Shown here: one piece after another, positions 28,091 to 28,153 of the stretch
Layout: every line of letters begins with the position of its first letter
How positions within the stretch are numbered: the first letter of the stretch is position 1
Source: Priapulus caudatus
Lineage: Eukaryota; Priapulida; Priapulimorpha; Priapulimorphida; Priapulidae
NCBI RefSeq assembly: GCF_000485595.1
Contig: NW_014577207.1
Coordinates: 1-28,153 of the forward strand
Length of the DNA: 28,153 nt
Direction of reading: 5' to 3'
Program-made: the position numbers and the translations under genes
Notes under the pieces: generated by a model
The model's input: the letters and a program-made list of their open reading frames with translations, nothing else
Told to the model about the DNA's origin: nothing
Databases searched by the model: none

Positions 28091-28153
28091 CATCTGACAT
28101 AGTCAGATGCAGCTTGTAGAATCGCTTGATCGTCCGTCCGTCCGTCCGTCCGT
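28088..28153. repeat. Hairpin plus TCCG-repeat edge, copy 2 (cut by the window end)
   Basis: CATCTGAC-ATA-GTCAGATG at 28091-28109, then GCAGCTTGTAGAATCGCTTG and perfect TCCG repeats from 28130 to the end. It matches 24267-24340 and interrupts gag at the same site. Confidence 0.85.

Overview
The window is non-bacterial, metazoan-type repeat DNA: spliced and decayed coding fragments, microsatellites, a short interstitial TTAGGG-like stretch, and almost wall-to-wall mobile elements. The element families seen are Ty3/Gypsy, Harbinger, YqaJ-type nucleases and multicopy invertebrate ORFs with a CXC tail. They point to an invertebrate, plausibly marine, but I cannot name the phylum. I see no intact host gene. 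Many ORFs are broken by single-base insertions or deletions and two long blocks occur twice with mostly one-base indel differences. Part of the decay is therefore probably uncorrected long-read error rather than evolution.

Layout, left to right. 1-409 (-) is a fragment of a multicopy basic protein. 410-954 is non-coding with two perfect inverted nuclear-receptor half-site palindromes. 955-2625 (-) is a 5'-truncated PIN-like/CXC gene, abutting at about 2611 a Ty3/Gypsy element read on the minus strand (gag 6205-5086, protease remnant, RT, RNase H; integrase missing). 7172-7302 is a satellite remnant. 7303-10484 is block copy A (Gypsy integrase tail on -, Harbinger transposase on +), interrupted by an 859-bp transposon with 16-bp inverted ends, and cut by a 10-N assembly gap. 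10495-11489 holds two arrays of a 48/89-bp satellite. 12464-15849 is block copy B, with a better-preserved Gypsy integrase and a two-gene Harbinger element (transposase + and spliced MADF-type protein -). 16010-16200 is a clean 191-bp MITE with TAA target duplication.

17277-17763 (-) is a YqaJ-type exonuclease exon. Just upstream of it sits the 3' part of an env-bearing LTR retroelement on the minus strand: 885-bp LTR (17816-18700), polypurine tract, a proline-rich ORF, and an envelope gene resembling baculovirus F/errantivirus env (20126-22141) broken by two stop codons. From 23060 to the end lie two copies of a third Gypsy family (gag with CCHC knuckles plus retropepsin, -), each ending in a 22-bp minisatellite that seems to have grown from the element's own protease codons. 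The first copy has an LTR end and a tRNA-Leu-like primer-binding site at 26965-26977, and its gag is split by a hairpin-plus-TCCG repeat element that carries a triple AGGTCA direct repeat.

The genes do not form one pathway. The window is a nest of selfish elements inserted into one another, with the env retroelement, the two-gene Harbinger and the hairpin-forming satellite as its most informative parts.
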